Shown in pieces: positions 52,698 to 63,187 of a stretch of 64,000 nucleotides of DNA. A program made the translations under genes and the position numbers. The notes under the pieces were generated by a model. It was given only the letters and a program-made list of their open reading frames with translations. It did not search any database and was not told where the DNA came from. Position 1 is the first letter of the stretch, and the number at the start of each line of letters is the position of its first letter. This stretch comes from Isotricha intestinalis (lineage: Eukaryota; Ciliophora; Litostomatea; Vestibuliferida; Isotrichidae), in contig JAJJLU010003476.1 of NCBI GenBank assembly GCA_023807065.1, positions 19,865-83,864 on the forward strand. Direction: 5' to 3'.

Positions 52698-55157
52698 ATG
52701 AAATTGGTAAAAAGAGAAAATAAAATTGATTGTAGATTATTTATTCCTAAAAATAGTTTTACTTATCGTAAAAAAGAGTTATTTTTACAACCAGAAGATA
52801 AAATATTAAGGAAAAGTATTAAAAATATAGCTTATACAAGAGATTTTATGAGATATAAATCTTCATCAACTGAAGTTCAAATCTTAAATGGGACAAAATA
52901 TTCAAATAAAATATCAAAAGACATAGAAAATATTACTAAAAGAAATAAAGAATTAAATTTAAATTCTTTTTTTAGTTTTGATTTAGAAAATAATTTAAGT
53001 CCAATTAAAACATTACCTAATGAACAAATAAAAAAAAATAAAGATTTATCTTATCATAATACTAATCGTTTATTTGATTATTATAATAATTTAGATAAAA
53101 AATATTCAAATGAACAAATTAATATTTTAAATAACAGTGAAAAGATAAAATTAGGAGAAAAAGAAGGAAAACAATTTTTGATTAAAAGACTTTCTGCTCA
53201 AAATTTAAGTAATTTAATTGCATTGAAAAAAAAATCTTCAATAAGAAAAATAAAATATTATAATTCAAGTAATGTATCCTATTATAGTTTTTTAAAAGAA
53301 GAAAATAAAATAAATAAAATAGTAAACATGACTTCAACTACTTTTTTTAGTAATAATTCTATTAATCATTCAAATAAAACTAAATTTACTAAAAGAAGAA
53401 TTAAATTAAAAGTAAATGATAATGATAATGAGAATAAAATTGAAAATATTTTAAAGAAGAAAAATAATATTTTTTATATTCCAAAATCTCAAAATAATAT
53501 AAATAAAGAAATAATAAATTTATTAAAAAATCCAAAACAAAAAAAATTTATTCCTTCTGAAAATTCAAAGACAGTAATTTATAATTTTTTAAAAAATCAA
53601 CCAAAAGAAAAATTAATTTCTAATGATCCAAATTACAGAAAACTTTATATTGTATTAGACGGAACAACAATAATTTCTCATAATTTTATTAATGGACTTT
53701 TCTATGAAATACCAAAAAAAGAAAAATTAAATAAAATTAATTTTCAAGATAGATTTATATTGTTAAAAAAACTTTTAAAAGAATGTACAAATTATTTTCA
53801 TTTATCACAAAATTTAGAATACATTTTTTTATCGGATGGAACAAATATAAATGATTTAATTGATATTCCAAAAAATGAAAAATCTTTAATTTTATCTATT
53901 AATTGGAACTTTAAAGGTTTATATTTTTTTCATAAAGATTATAAAGAAGAAATAAATAATCAAGTTTTAAAAAAAGAAGAAGAGTTAAGAAAAAAAAATT
54001 TAATAATTCCTTTAAAAAAAGAATATAAATTTAAGATAAAAAAAGAGAAAAAGAAATATTTATTAAATCAATCATTTACATTTGGATTAGATAATATTGA
54101 TGAAAAAGAAATATATTATTATTATAGTGATAAAGATGAAAAAAGAACAAAAATAAAATTAATAAAAAATACATTAGAAATAACAAAATATAGAACATTC
54201 GCAGAATATCATAATAAAAAAATGAATGATAAAATATTAAAATTACAAAAAATCCAAAATAAAAAAATAAAAAATTTCAATTCTAAAAAACAAGATGAAA
54301 ATACTTTAAAAGGAATAATAACTTTAATAAAAAATTATAATAAAATTAGAGGAGAAAAAAACAAAATAAAAGTAAATTATGATATAAATCCAGAAAAAAA
54401 AACAAAATTAGATTTACAAAGAGATTTTGATTCAGTTAAATTTTATGGAATAAAAGTAAGAGATAAATTAGAACAAGAAATATTTGATTATAAAGCAAAT
54501 TATGAATATAGAGCAGATTTTCAAACAGAAAAAAATTATCCAGATTTAATTGCATATAATATTCCAAAAGTTTTAAAAGATTATCCAAAATTAAAAAGAA
54601 GAGAATTGTTTGATGTTTTTATTTTATTTAAAAACTTACTTAAATTTTGTGTTTCATATTCAAAAAATTTAGAAAAAATTAAAAGTGGAATTGACTTTGA
54701 AACTTTTTATTATTGTATAAGACAATTAAGTTCTCAAGGAGAAAAATTAGCTAAAAAAATATTTAATGCTTTTAATATTATTGGAAATAATTCTTTAAAT
54801 TTTGATGAATTTTTTAAAGGATTTATTGCTTTAAATAGTAAAGAAATAAAAGAAAAAATCGAAGTGTTTGTTAAAATTATTGATAGTGATCATAATGGAA
54901 AATTAAGTTTTGATGAAGTTTTTGATTTAAGTGTTGTTTCTTTAAAAAGAACTATTGGAAATGAAAATGAAAAAGATAAAAATTCTAATTATGTTATTGG
55001 AGTTTTAGGAGATTTTTTTGCTAAATTAATTTTCCAATTAGTTGATATGCCTTTAGATTCTGAAATACCTATTAATGTTATTAAAGATAAAATTTGTCAA
55101 GGTGGAATTGCTGCTGAATATTTAGAAATGTTTATTTGTGCTGATAATTTTATATAA
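52698..55157 (+). CDS. EF-hand calcium-binding protein, 819 aa
   Basis: A long basic N-terminal half (disordered, Lys/Asn/Ser-rich) holds one more ordered block around 310-420 (RKLYIVLDGTTIISHNFING, FHLSQNLEYIFLSDGTNIND). The C-terminal third resembles calcineurin-B-like/EFCAB-type modules: FETFYYCIRQLSSQGEKLAK, a degenerate EF-hand (NIIGNNSLNFDEFFKGFIAL), then a canonical loop DSDHNGKLSFDE with all six calcium positions filled. A last helical pair (IPINVIKDKICQGGIAAEYL) completes it. Likely a calcium-responsive cytoskeletal or ciliary protein. Confidence 0.75.
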   Translation: MKLVKRENKIDCRLFIPKNSFTYRKKELFLQPEDKILRKSIKNIAYTRDFMRYKSSSTEVQILNGTKYSNKISKDIENITKRNKELNLNSFFSFDLENNLSPIKTLPNEQIKKNKDLSYHNTNRLFDYYNNLDKKYSNEQINILNNSEKIKLGEKEGKQFLIKRLSAQNLSNLIALKKKSSIRKIKYYNSSNVSYYSFLKEENKINKIVNMTSTTFFSNNSINHSNKTKFTKRRIKLKVNDNDNENKIENILKKKNNIFYIPKSQNNINKEIINLLKNPKQKKFIPSENSKTVIYNFLKNQPKEKLISNDPNYRKLYIVLDGTTIISHNFINGLFYEIPKKEKLNKINFQDRFILLKKLLKECTNYFHLSQNLEYIFLSDGTNINDLIDIPKNEKSLILSINWNFKGLYFFHKDYKEEINNQVLKKEEELRKKNLIIPLKKEYKFKIKKEKKKYLLNQSFTFGLDNIDEKEIYYYYSDKDEKRTKIKLIKNTLEITKYRTFAEYHNKKMNDKILKLQKIQNKKIKNFNSKKQDENTLKGIITLIKNYNKIRGEKNKIKVNYDINPEKKTKLDLQRDFDSVKFYGIKVRDKLEQEIFDYKANYEYRADFQTEKNYPDLIAYNIPKVLKDYPKLKRRELFDVFILFKNLLKFCVSYSKNLEKIKSGIDFETFYYCIRQLSSQGEKLAKKIFNAFNIIGNNSLNFDEFFKGFIALNSKEIKEKIEVFVKIIDSDHNGKLSFDEVFDLSVVSLKRTIGNENEKDKNSNYVIGVLGDFFAKLIFQLVDMPLDSEIPINVIKDKICQGGIAAEYLEMFICADNFI

Positions 55158-55845
55158 AGTGTTTATTTTTGAATTTTAAATTAATTATATGTTATTTTTT
55201 TTCATTATTTTTTATATTTTGAAGAGTGTTTTTTTTTCTTTTGTTATTTAATAGAAAATTTTTTGATTATGAATAATTAGTTTTGGTTTTGTCATTACAT
55301 AATTAAATCAAGAAAGTTATTTATTATGGTATAAATTCTTAATTTCCTTTTTGTTGTGTAATGTTTTTTAAAAATTTTATATTTTTTTTCATTTAACTTA
55401 AAACTCAAGATTAAAAAGTCTTGAATGAAAGTTTTTATTTTATTTTTAAATTTTCTTGAGTATTAGTAATATATTTAATTGTTAAATGATAAATAATAAT
55501 TACAGATTTTTTTATATTATTTTTTAACAAAATAAAAATAATATAAATATTAAGGTTTTAAATAATCTTAAAATAATTAAATCTAATAAACTTATAGAAA
55601 ATATAAATATAAATGATTAGTTAAGTATATTAGTTAATTTCATAATTAAAAATAAATAATAAAAATGAAAATTAAAATAAAAAAAGAATCATAATAAATT
55701 TATTTATTTATTTATAATAATATAATAAAATTCTTATTTACAAAATAAAAGAGAAATAACATAATTTGCTAAAAAAATCAAAAATTATTCACCAAAATAA
55801 TAGTCATGTATTTATATCATTAAAAATATTTTAAAAAAATAAATT
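55158..55845. other. Intergenic between convergent genes, with short inverted repeats
   Basis: 688 bp. TCAAGA (55405-55410) can pair with TCTTGA (55419-55424), or, extended to ACTCAAGA, with TCTTGAGT (55454-55461). These small hairpins may mark a 3' end or be chance. Nothing else noted. Confidence 0.35.
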
Positions 55846-56247
55846 TTATACATTTGATACACTTTGAGTAAGATTCTCACATGTATCATTTCTTTGTAGT
55901 TGACTAAAACTACCAAATGACATTAAATTAATATTTTTTTTAATTGAATTTTGTTTTTTAAAAAATTTAACCAGAACATTATTAGTTTTAACTAATCTAT
56001 TAAAATTTCTATTAATTTTTCCAACTTCTTTTAAATCTTTATAAGATAAAAAATCAATAATTTTAACCCATAACATTTTACTAATCAAATCTTTATAATG
56101 ATTTGATTGTTGTTGATATGGATTTTTTAAAGTTATAGGGTCAATAGAAAAACAAGAATTTCTTGTCCAAGCTCCAGTTGAACAATTACTTTTAGAAATG
56201 TTTGAAATAACTTTAATTTTTTCTTTTTTATTTATTTGACAACCCAT
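55846..56247 (-). CDS. Predicted myristoylated F-box-like small protein
   Basis: 133 aa starting MGCQINKKEK, which fits the N-myristoylation rule (G2, N6) with C3 as a palmitoylation candidate. The middle (about 55-95) reads LISKMLWVKIIDFLSYKDLK EVGKINRNFNRLVK, an F-box-like helix set (I/L-x-x-F-L-S-Y-x-D-L-x-x-x-x-x-x-N-R). F-box proteins recruit targets to SCF ubiquitin ligases; with such a short partner region this would be an adaptor. Its start codon is 67 bp from the divergent gene at 56315. Confidence 0.6.
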   Translation of the reverse strand: MGCQINKKEKIKVISNISKSNCSTGAWTRNSCFSIDPITLKNPYQQQSNHYKDLISKMLWVKIIDFLSYKDLKEVGKINRNFNRLVKTNNVLVKFFKKQNSIKKNINLMSFGSFSQLQRNDTCENLTQSVSNV

Positions 56248-56314
56248 TATATTTGATTAAAATAATTAATTTATATTTATTAATTTATGTATTTATAATT
56301 TTTAATAATTAAAA
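56248..56314. promoter_or_regulatory. 67-bp divergent spacer
   Basis: Separates the ATGs of the F-box-like gene (minus) and the small plus-strand gene at 56315. A/T-only sequence; both promoters must fit here or overlap coding sequence. Confidence 0.35.
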
Positions 56315-56581
56315 ATGAATCATAATTTAACTGTATCTGATAATAATAATATTTATGATTTATTTTTAGATAGTAAAAGATTTGAAATTCCAATTATTTC
56401 AAAAGAAGATACTTGTACTTTTTCAATTAATTTTATTAATCAAAAAGATATGGCTATGATGCCTATTTATTTAGATGATAATTTACCTTTTGAAAATTCA
56501 GAAAATGAAAATGTAAAAGATAATAATCAAAATTTTTCTATAAATAATATAAGTATTGTTTTTAATTTAAACAATATATGA
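56315..56581 (+). CDS. Small hypothetical protein
   Basis: 88 aa, ending in TGA. It reads MNHNLTVSDNNNIYDLFLDS followed by KRFEIPIISKEDTCTFSINF, a short beta-like segment, then an acidic Asn-rich end. No TM, zinc or known motif. Coding is supported by mixed, non-repetitive residues and by its head-to-head spacing with the F-box-like gene. A chance frame cannot be excluded. Confidence 0.45.
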   Translation: MNHNLTVSDNNNIYDLFLDSKRFEIPIISKEDTCTFSINFINQKDMAMMPIYLDDNLPFENSENENVKDNNQNFSINNISIVFNLNNI

Positions 56582-56761
56582 TTTTAAAGAATAGAAAGAA
56601 TTTAGTGATAGACTAGTTATAATATTCAAATGTCATTCACATATACTTATATATAAAAAATAAATATAAAAAATTTAAAATCATAAATAATGAACTTCAT
56701 TTATTATAATATAAAACTTCAATAAAATTTAAAAGAGGTAAATTCCTTTTTAATTAAAAAG

Positions 56762-57005
56762 TTATTTTTGTTTTTTTTCTTCCTGATTAAATTCCATAAT
56801 ATTACAATAAGTAACTACTTTCATTTCATTATTATCATTTAATAATCTCTTTCATTAATTCTTCAATTTTTTTGAAAATGCGATATATATATTCATTAAT
56901 TTATCTTCTTTGTCGTATGCTCCTGTAGTTATTAATATTATTAAAAAAGATTCATACTTCATTAAAGAAATAAGTGAAAAAGGGTTTATTATTATTAAAT
57001 TTATT
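56762..57005 (-). pseudogene. Decayed gene fragment, unknown family
   Basis: On the minus strand a coding-like stretch reads NPFSLISLMKYESFLIILIT, TGAYDKEDKLMNIYIAFSKK, then in-frame TAA and TGA, then LLNDNNEMKVVTYCNIMEF NQEEKKQK to a final TAA. A different frame gives KKIEELMKEIIK over the same stops, so both a point change and a frameshift are likely. Residue mix is that of a folded protein. Family not recognised. Confidence 0.4.
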
Positions 57006-57186
57006 TTTCCTTTCCATAACATTATCATTATCATTTATAAATTATTTTATTTAAATGTTCATTTTTCTTTATAAGAATAAGAATATTTAGTTGATTATTC
57101 CCTATTTTAAAGAAGAAATAAATTTTACTCTTATTCAGTTATTTAATAAATTAATATTAATTCACTAAAATAATTTAATTAAAAAA

Positions 57187-57488
57187 ATGGGAATAACTAC
57201 AGGTTATTATTGTCAATGTTTGAGAAACGACAAAGAGAAACAAATAACAATAGGAGTTGGAGATTATAGTTATAAAAAAGGTGTATGATAATTTTATGAA
57301 AATATATTTATTTTTAATAGCATATTCCTTATAATGAAAAAAATCAAATTTATTATGGAAAAGATGAAAACTATGATATAAATATCAAAGGTTTTATTGG
57401 GAATTCAAATATAATAACAAAAAAAGGAATTAATAATTATACAAATGGAAATGTTAATATAATAGTTCCTTGTCCTACAAATAATTAG
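57187..57488 (+). CDS. Small two-exon protein, predicted myristoylated, ends in TAG
   Basis: Exons 57187-57282 and 57321-57488 join in phase 0 across a 38-nt intron (GTATGATAAT...TTTTTAATAG), encoding 87 aa. It starts MGITTGYYCQCLRNDKEKQ: G2 with G6 fits the myristoylation rule, and C9 and C11 could be acylated. The second exon (HIPYNEKNQIYYGKDENYDI...IIVPCPTNN) looks like a compact beta-rich domain. The stop is TAG, the only one I placed in this window. Both exons are too short to be seen without splicing. Function unknown. Confidence 0.55.
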
Positions 57489-57716
57489 GTAAATTTACTT
57501 AGTTTTTAATAATATTATATGAATGAAATTGGTAAATATATAATAAAATTTAAATTTTATTAGTTATAATTATACAATCTTGAAGTATAAAGTATAAGAA
57601 AATTTCCTTATGAAATAAAAAGAAGATTAAATCAATGTTAAAATTTAAAAAACTATATATTTTTAAAAAATAATAATTATATAAATAAATTAAAATAAAA
57701 AATTAAAATTTAAAAA

Positions 57717-59903
57717 ATGATTGAAAAAAATTCAATAAAATGTTTTATTTGTAAAGGAAATTTAAACGATGCAATAATGTGTCCTAAATGTCATAAACTA
57801 TCATGTAGAGATTGTATAGAAAATATATTTCAAAAACAAACAGAAAATAAATGTCCAAACTGTCAATATATATTTAATCCAAATTCAATTTGTATTTTTC
57901 ATAATTTACCTTTAATGTATTTTTGTACAATATGTAAAATTGCTCTTTGTTCAGATTGTTATATGCTAAATAATAATCATAAAAATCATCAAATAGAAAA
58001 AATAGATAAATATTTTAATGAGAATTTTCCTAATACAAATAAATTTATTAATGATTTAACTAAAAAATCTTCTCATTACACTGAAATGATAAACGTTTTA
58101 AATAAAATTTTAGAAAATATTGATTGTTTAGTAATTGACAAAGAAAAAGAAATAAAAAAAATTTATAATGAAATGATTAATGAGATTAATGATAAAGCAA
58201 ATATAATTAAAGAAAAATTAAATGAATGTAAGAAAGATATTATGAATAAAATTCAATTGATAGATAATAGAAAAAATGAATTTAATAATAAATTTAAAAA
58301 AACAGATAAAGCTAAAATGTTAGAAAATATAGATGAAATAAAACAATTTATAAATAATAAAATAAATGATGAAATTAATGAAGATTTATTTAATCAAATA
58401 ATTAAAATGGATATTTCTGAAGAAATTTCAAAAGAAATTATACCACAATATAATAAGTATATTCAATTTAAAATGAATATTTTTGATAAATTAAATAATA
58501 TAAATTGTTCTTATTCAAAACCTTATTTATATTATAATCATTTATTTAGATTAAAATTAAAAAATAATAAAGATTATTTAAGTGTTCATATAGTTCATGA
58601 GAAAGGACCTTTAAATCAAAATTTTTCTTTTGTTATTCAATTAATTAATCAAAAAAATAAACATAAATCATTGAAATTTACAAATAATTATATTTTTAGA
58701 AAAAATAATGAAGCAATTGGTTATAAAAAATTAATATCAATTGAACAATTACAAAAAAATGGATTTGTAAATAAAATTGGGGAATTATTTATAAAGTTTT
58801 CTGTTAAACCTTTAACTTATAAAAATTTATTTGAAATTTCTCAATTTAATAATTTGAATAAATTAATTAGATGTAAAAGTGAAGATTATTTTATTAAAGA
58901 TAATTTAATTGATATTCTAAATGAAAAAGGTGATAATAGTTTTGATAAGGAAATTGAATCTAATTTTGATGATAATAATGACATAAATAATAATATTAAT
59001 AATAATAATAATAAAAATAATAAAAATAATAATAATAATAATAATATTAATAATAATAATAATAATAATATTAATAATAATAATATTAATGATAATAATA
59101 ATAATAATATTAATAATAACAATAATAACAATAATAATAATAATAATGAGGATAATAATTTTTATTATAAAGAGAATAATGATATAAATCATAATAATAA
59201 TTTTATTATCAATGAAAATAATCATAACAATCATAATATTAATATAAATGAAAATAATATAAAAAATATTTCTCCTAAAAAACAAGTTGAAAACCTAGAT
59301 AACCATAAAAAAGAAAAAAAGAAAATAGAAAATTCAAAAAATAAATTTAAAGAAATAGAACAATTAATAAAAAAATCAAGTACAACAACAAATATAGGAA
59401 ATAATAATAGATTTAATTTATTAAAATTAAATCAAAATAAAAACAATAGAATAAATAATTTATTGAATGAAAATGAAAATGAAAATAAAGAATTAAAATC
59501 AAATGGAAATAATAATAAGAATAAAATAGAAAAATATGAAAATCCTAAATCAAATGGAAGAAAAGAATTAATATCAAATGGAAATACAATAGATTTGTCA
59601 TTATCAGAAATTCCACAAAATTCACAATATTTATTAACAGATGTGGATTTAACTTTAAATAATATTGAAGTTAAAGATAATGCTTTTGCAAGAAGAAAAT
59701 TCATTAATGATTTAAAATATTTAGCTGATGAAAATTCTTTTCTTCCAATGAATAAGAATTATATTAAAAATAATTATTACCCAAAAAAAAATTTATACAA
59801 TTATGAAATTAGTAAAAATAAATATCCTTTAAATATTCTTAATCTAAATGCTAATGATGCTGTTTATCCTCAAAATAAATTTAGTTTAAAAAATAAAAAA
59901 TAA
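57717..59903 (+). CDS. TRIM37: TRIM37-like E3 ubiquitin ligase (RING, B-box, coiled coil, MATH)
   Basis: 728 aa. The RING at 9-49 reads CFICKGNLNDAIMCPKC, SCRDC, CPNC, with the same spacing and much the same sequence as the TRIM37 RING. A B-box follows at 59-91 (CIFHNLPLMYFCTICKIAL, CSDC, H, H), then a coiled coil (about 100-250) and a MATH/TRAF domain at about 268-375 (FRLKLKNNKDYLSVHI, IGYKKLISIEQLQKNGF, GELFIKFSVKP). This order is specific to TRIM37, which ubiquitylates targets at centrosomes, chromatin and peroxisomes. The C-terminal half is disordered with a long poly-Asn tract (about 420-480), unlike animal TRIM37 tails. Single exon; start at first ATG. Confidence 0.85.
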   Translation: MIEKNSIKCFICKGNLNDAIMCPKCHKLSCRDCIENIFQKQTENKCPNCQYIFNPNSICIFHNLPLMYFCTICKIALCSDCYMLNNNHKNHQIEKIDKYFNENFPNTNKFINDLTKKSSHYTEMINVLNKILENIDCLVIDKEKEIKKIYNEMINEINDKANIIKEKLNECKKDIMNKIQLIDNRKNEFNNKFKKTDKAKMLENIDEIKQFINNKINDEINEDLFNQIIKMDISEEISKEIIPQYNKYIQFKMNIFDKLNNINCSYSKPYLYYNHLFRLKLKNNKDYLSVHIVHEKGPLNQNFSFVIQLINQKNKHKSLKFTNNYIFRKNNEAIGYKKLISIEQLQKNGFVNKIGELFIKFSVKPLTYKNLFEISQFNNLNKLIRCKSEDYFIKDNLIDILNEKGDNSFDKEIESNFDDNNDINNNINNNNNKNNKNNNNNNNINNNNNNNINNNNINDNNNNNINNNNNNNNNNNNEDNNFYYKENNDINHNNNFIINENNHNNHNININENNIKNISPKKQVENLDNHKKEKKKIENSKNKFKEIEQLIKKSSTTTNIGNNNRFNLLKLNQNKNNRINNLLNENENENKELKSNGNNNKNKIEKYENPKSNGRKELISNGNTIDLSLSEIPQNSQYLLTDVDLTLNNIEVKDNAFARRKFINDLKYLADENSFLPMNKNYIKNNYYPKKNLYNYEISKNKYPLNILNLNANDAVYPQNKFSLKNKK
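58976..59152. repeat. Long imperfect AAT/AAC triplet tract in CDS
   Basis: About 175 bp of AAT repeats broken by ATT, AAC, AAA and GAT triplets. It encodes a poly-Asn region of the TRIM37-like protein, and the opposite strand shows matching artefactual Leu/Ile-rich frames. Confidence 0.85.
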
Positions 59904-60490
59904 TTCGAAATTTTCATATAAATAAATAAATTAAAAAATAACATTAAAAACTAAAAATTTTTTGTTTTTTAAAAACACTTAAAAAATTGTAAAGAGAAAA
60001 ATTCATAAAAATATAAAAATTATATATTGAAAAATCTATTAACCAGAAATAAATATTATAAAAGTTTATTACCAAATAAATAATTACATTTATATTAAAT
60101 CCCTAAAAGCATATTATTCCGTGTTTATCAAAATTTTAATAAAAAATTTAATTTCTCTTTAAATTTTTAAATATTTTTATTATATATTTTTTGTTATATT
60201 ATATCTTTTTGGATTTAAATAATAAGTTAATTGAATGTTTCTTTAATTTATTATATAGAATAAAATATTATTATTTATTATTTAATTTGCCATTTATTTT
60301 ATAAATAGGAGTTTTTCATGTTTATTTTTTACCAATATAATTAAAAAATTTAATTTAAAAAAACACAAAAAAAATAATAATCTTTAACCTTAATTTAAAA
60401 TTTTTTAAAAAAATTCAATTTATTCACCATCAAAAAAAATAATAATCTCAAAAAAATTAAAATAAAAAAACAACAATAACATTTGTATTT
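59904..60490. other. Intergenic between convergent genes, AT-rich
   Basis: 587 bp; no gene, pseudogene or hairpin I can support. Confidence 0.45.
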
Positions 60491-61819
60491 TTATTTTTGC
60501 ATTTTATCTTCAAGTTCTTTCTTTTTTCTTTCAGCTTCTTCTCTTTTTTTTTCTTTATACATATTTAATCTTTCTTCAGGTGTTTTTTTTAAAATAGAAG
60601 AAGACTTAATTAAATCTAATTTTTTTTTAAAAAGAGGTAAATTATTTTCAATAGTTAATTGATTAATAACAATTTTTTCTCCAGCATTAATTCTTTTTAA
60701 ATTAGCAGCAGAATCTTTATTAATTCCTCTTTTTAAAATTTCATTTTGATCAGCTAAAAGTAATTCAATATATTCATCATTATCAGCTTTAATTTCTTCT
60801 TTATTTTTCATACATTTATCAAAATATTCTTGTCTTCTATTTTTATTCTTTTCTATTTTATCTTGTTTATCTTTTTCATTTTCTTTTCTCTTTTTTTCTA
60901 TTCCTGCTAATTTCTTCATTATTTGCTTTCTTTTTTTATCTAATTCTCTATCTAATTCTTCTAATCTTTCTTTCTTTTCTTGTAATTTATTTCCTCTTTC
61001 TTTTTTTTTTTGCTTATTTTGCTTTAGTTGTTCTTTTCTATGCCAATACTATTTTTATATATTTATTTATTATTTTTATTTTTTTAAAAAATTTTTTTTT
61101 AAAAAAATAAAAATTGAATATTATATAAATTTTATAAACTTACTACGGCACAATATTTCTTAAATGCTTTATCTTTATTATCTTTTTCTATTTTATCATT
61201 TTCTTCATTTAATTTTTCCATATTTGTATTATGTCTCATTTCACTATCTTTTAATTTTTTTACATTTTTTTCATGTAAATCATTTTGAAATTCATTATAT
61301 CTATCAACAAAAGATTTAACTTAAATTTTATTAAAAAAATTATTTACGTTTTTCATGATTTAAACTTTGAAAAACTTTTCTATCTTCTTCTACTTTTTCC
61401 TGATATCTTTCAACATTATCTTTTGCATTTTTTTCTCTTTCCATCATTAACATTAAATTTTTTTTTCTTTCTGTCATTTTTTCTTTATTTTGATTTTCTA
61501 ATAATGTCATTAAAAGTTTTTCTTTTCTTTTTAATTTTTTCATTAATTCTGCATTTTTTTTTTTGTAATTTTCTTCTCTAAATTCTTTCATTCTTATAAT
61601 AGTATCATTGTATCTTTTTCCTTCATCTTCCCATTTTTTCTTTATTTTTCTTAAATAATTATCATGACGAGCTGACATTTCAAAATCTGTCATCATTTTA
61701 TTATAATCAAAATCATTTATTTTTTGCGCATCTTTTATTTCTAATACTAATTCTTTTGCTTCCTATATTTTATAACAAAAAATTTTTTATATTAATTTTA
61801 CTGGAGCTAATTCTTCCAT
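60491..61819 (-). CDS. Lys/Glu-rich coiled-coil protein, four exons
   Basis: Exons 61802-61819 (MEELAP), 61348-61762, 61144-61319 and 60491-61048 join in frame across introns of 39, 28 and 95 nt, giving 388 aa. The two longest pieces are visible as separate frames, but phase and splice signals (GTAAA.., GTAAGT, ..TATAG) link them. The protein is nearly all charged alpha-helix: FEMSARHDNYLRKIKKKWED, YNEFQNDLHEKNVKKLKDSE, then a Lys/Glu-rich end with KKTPEERLNMYKEKKREEAE. A less biased block (EYIELLLADQNEILKRGINK, SAANLKRINAGEKIVINQLT) precedes it. The pattern is typical of axonemal or microtubule inner proteins; no family is named with confidence. Confidence 0.7.
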
Positions 61820-62396
61820 TTTTTTTTTAGTTTTTTATAATTTTTTTTGTTTTTATTTCTTTATAAAATTTATTGTTTTTTTTATAACGTTTTTTATCAA
61901 TTTTTAAATTATTTAAATGTATTTTTTTCAATCACATATTTTTTTAGATAATTTTTATTATATTTTTTCATAGACAAATTCAACATTTAGAATATTAAAT
62001 TTAAATAAAGAATTTTTTCAAAAAGTAATTTTTATGAGATTAAATAAAATATATAGATAACAATGTAATTAAAACTGAATAAATTTGCTTTAACTATAAT
62101 AAGATTAATTATTGTTATATTGATTCAATTAATCTTATTTTAATTATTTTTATAATAATGATAATAATAAAATAATAAGAAAAAATTATTGAATATTATT
62201 TTTTCCTATTTATAAATCAAAAGAAAGAATTTAATTTATTAATTATATCATTTTATAATATATTAATAATAAATCAATTTTTTTTAATCATATTTTTCAT
62301 TTTCCTTTTCATTTAAATGTTTAATTTATGAAATTTCTTTACTTTATCTCATTTCAGTAAAAGGAAAAAAACTTTAACAAACAAATAAATATTTAG
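61820..62396. other. Intergenic, T-rich then mixed
   Basis: 577 bp with possible upstream exon(s) of the fragment at 62397. An ATG at 62328 (MKFLYFISF) followed by GTAAAAGG...ATTTAG looks like a first exon, but its phase does not join exon 62397 correctly. Confidence 0.35.
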
Positions 62397-62614
62397 ATTT
62401 TTTAAAGTTATTCAAAGATATTGAAGAAGATAAGGATATTAAAAAAGATAAAATTAAAGAATTTGAATCTATTTGTCTATTATCAAAAGAAAGGAAAAAA
62501 TTACTTTTAATTGCAACTGATAGTGAATATAAGGTTTATTTATCAAATTTAAAACAATCTAAAATATATAAAGAAGATAATTCTGAATCTGAAAATAATT
62601 GTGTGTATTTTTAA
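62397..62614 (+). CDS. C-terminal exon or fragment with CaaX-like end
   Basis: After an AG acceptor at 62395-62396 the plus strand is open for 72 codons: FLKLFKDIEEDKDIKKDKIK, then FESICLLSKERKKLLLIATD and SEYKVYLSNLKQSKIY, ending CVYF and TAA. The last four residues form a possible CaaX box. The 5' part could not be resolved (see the preceding spacer), so it may be a real spliced gene with a missed first exon or a degraded copy. Confidence 0.35.
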
Positions 62615-63187
62615 TAAATATTAGTAAAAATGAAATTTTTAATTAAATATATCAATGAATAAATATATTCAATTTTCATTTAGTTTGAATTTTCTTATTA
62701 ATTTTGTCGAATCCCAAAAAATTGGGTATTTTTTCTTTTATTCATATTATCTTACTTTGAATTTTATCACTTTTTGTTTGGTTTATAATTGTAAATATCA
62801 TTGAATATAAAATATATATGAATTATTTCAATTTAAATTATTGTTTAGAAATTAATTCATATAAATTATAATAATGTTCTCTATTTGCCTTGTAAAAAAG
62901 TCTATTTTTAGTGTAAAGGTTATGGTATGTTAATTGGTTATTAAATAAATTACATAATGATAGGATTTATTTTATTTTTTATGCTATTTTTATAATATTT
63001 GAAATTAAGTAAATAACAATGAAAGATTTTAAATAAGAATAAATATAATTAATATTTATATTATTAAAAGAAATATTTTTTTTAATGTTTATTTTACTAT
63101 TTATTTCTAAAATAAAGGCTTTAAAGTTTTAGCAATTTGATCAATTCATTTTCATTGCTTGGTAAATTTAAACTTATTAATAATTTA
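62615..63187. other. Intergenic between convergent genes
   Basis: 573 bp; contains a short AAAAAATTGGGTATTTTTT inverted block near 62716-62734. No gene recognised. Confidence 0.4.

Noticed and set aside
58886..59285. Ile/Leu-rich open frames opposite the poly-Asn tract
   Set aside because: They are reverse-strand shadows of AAT repeats within the TRIM37-like gene.
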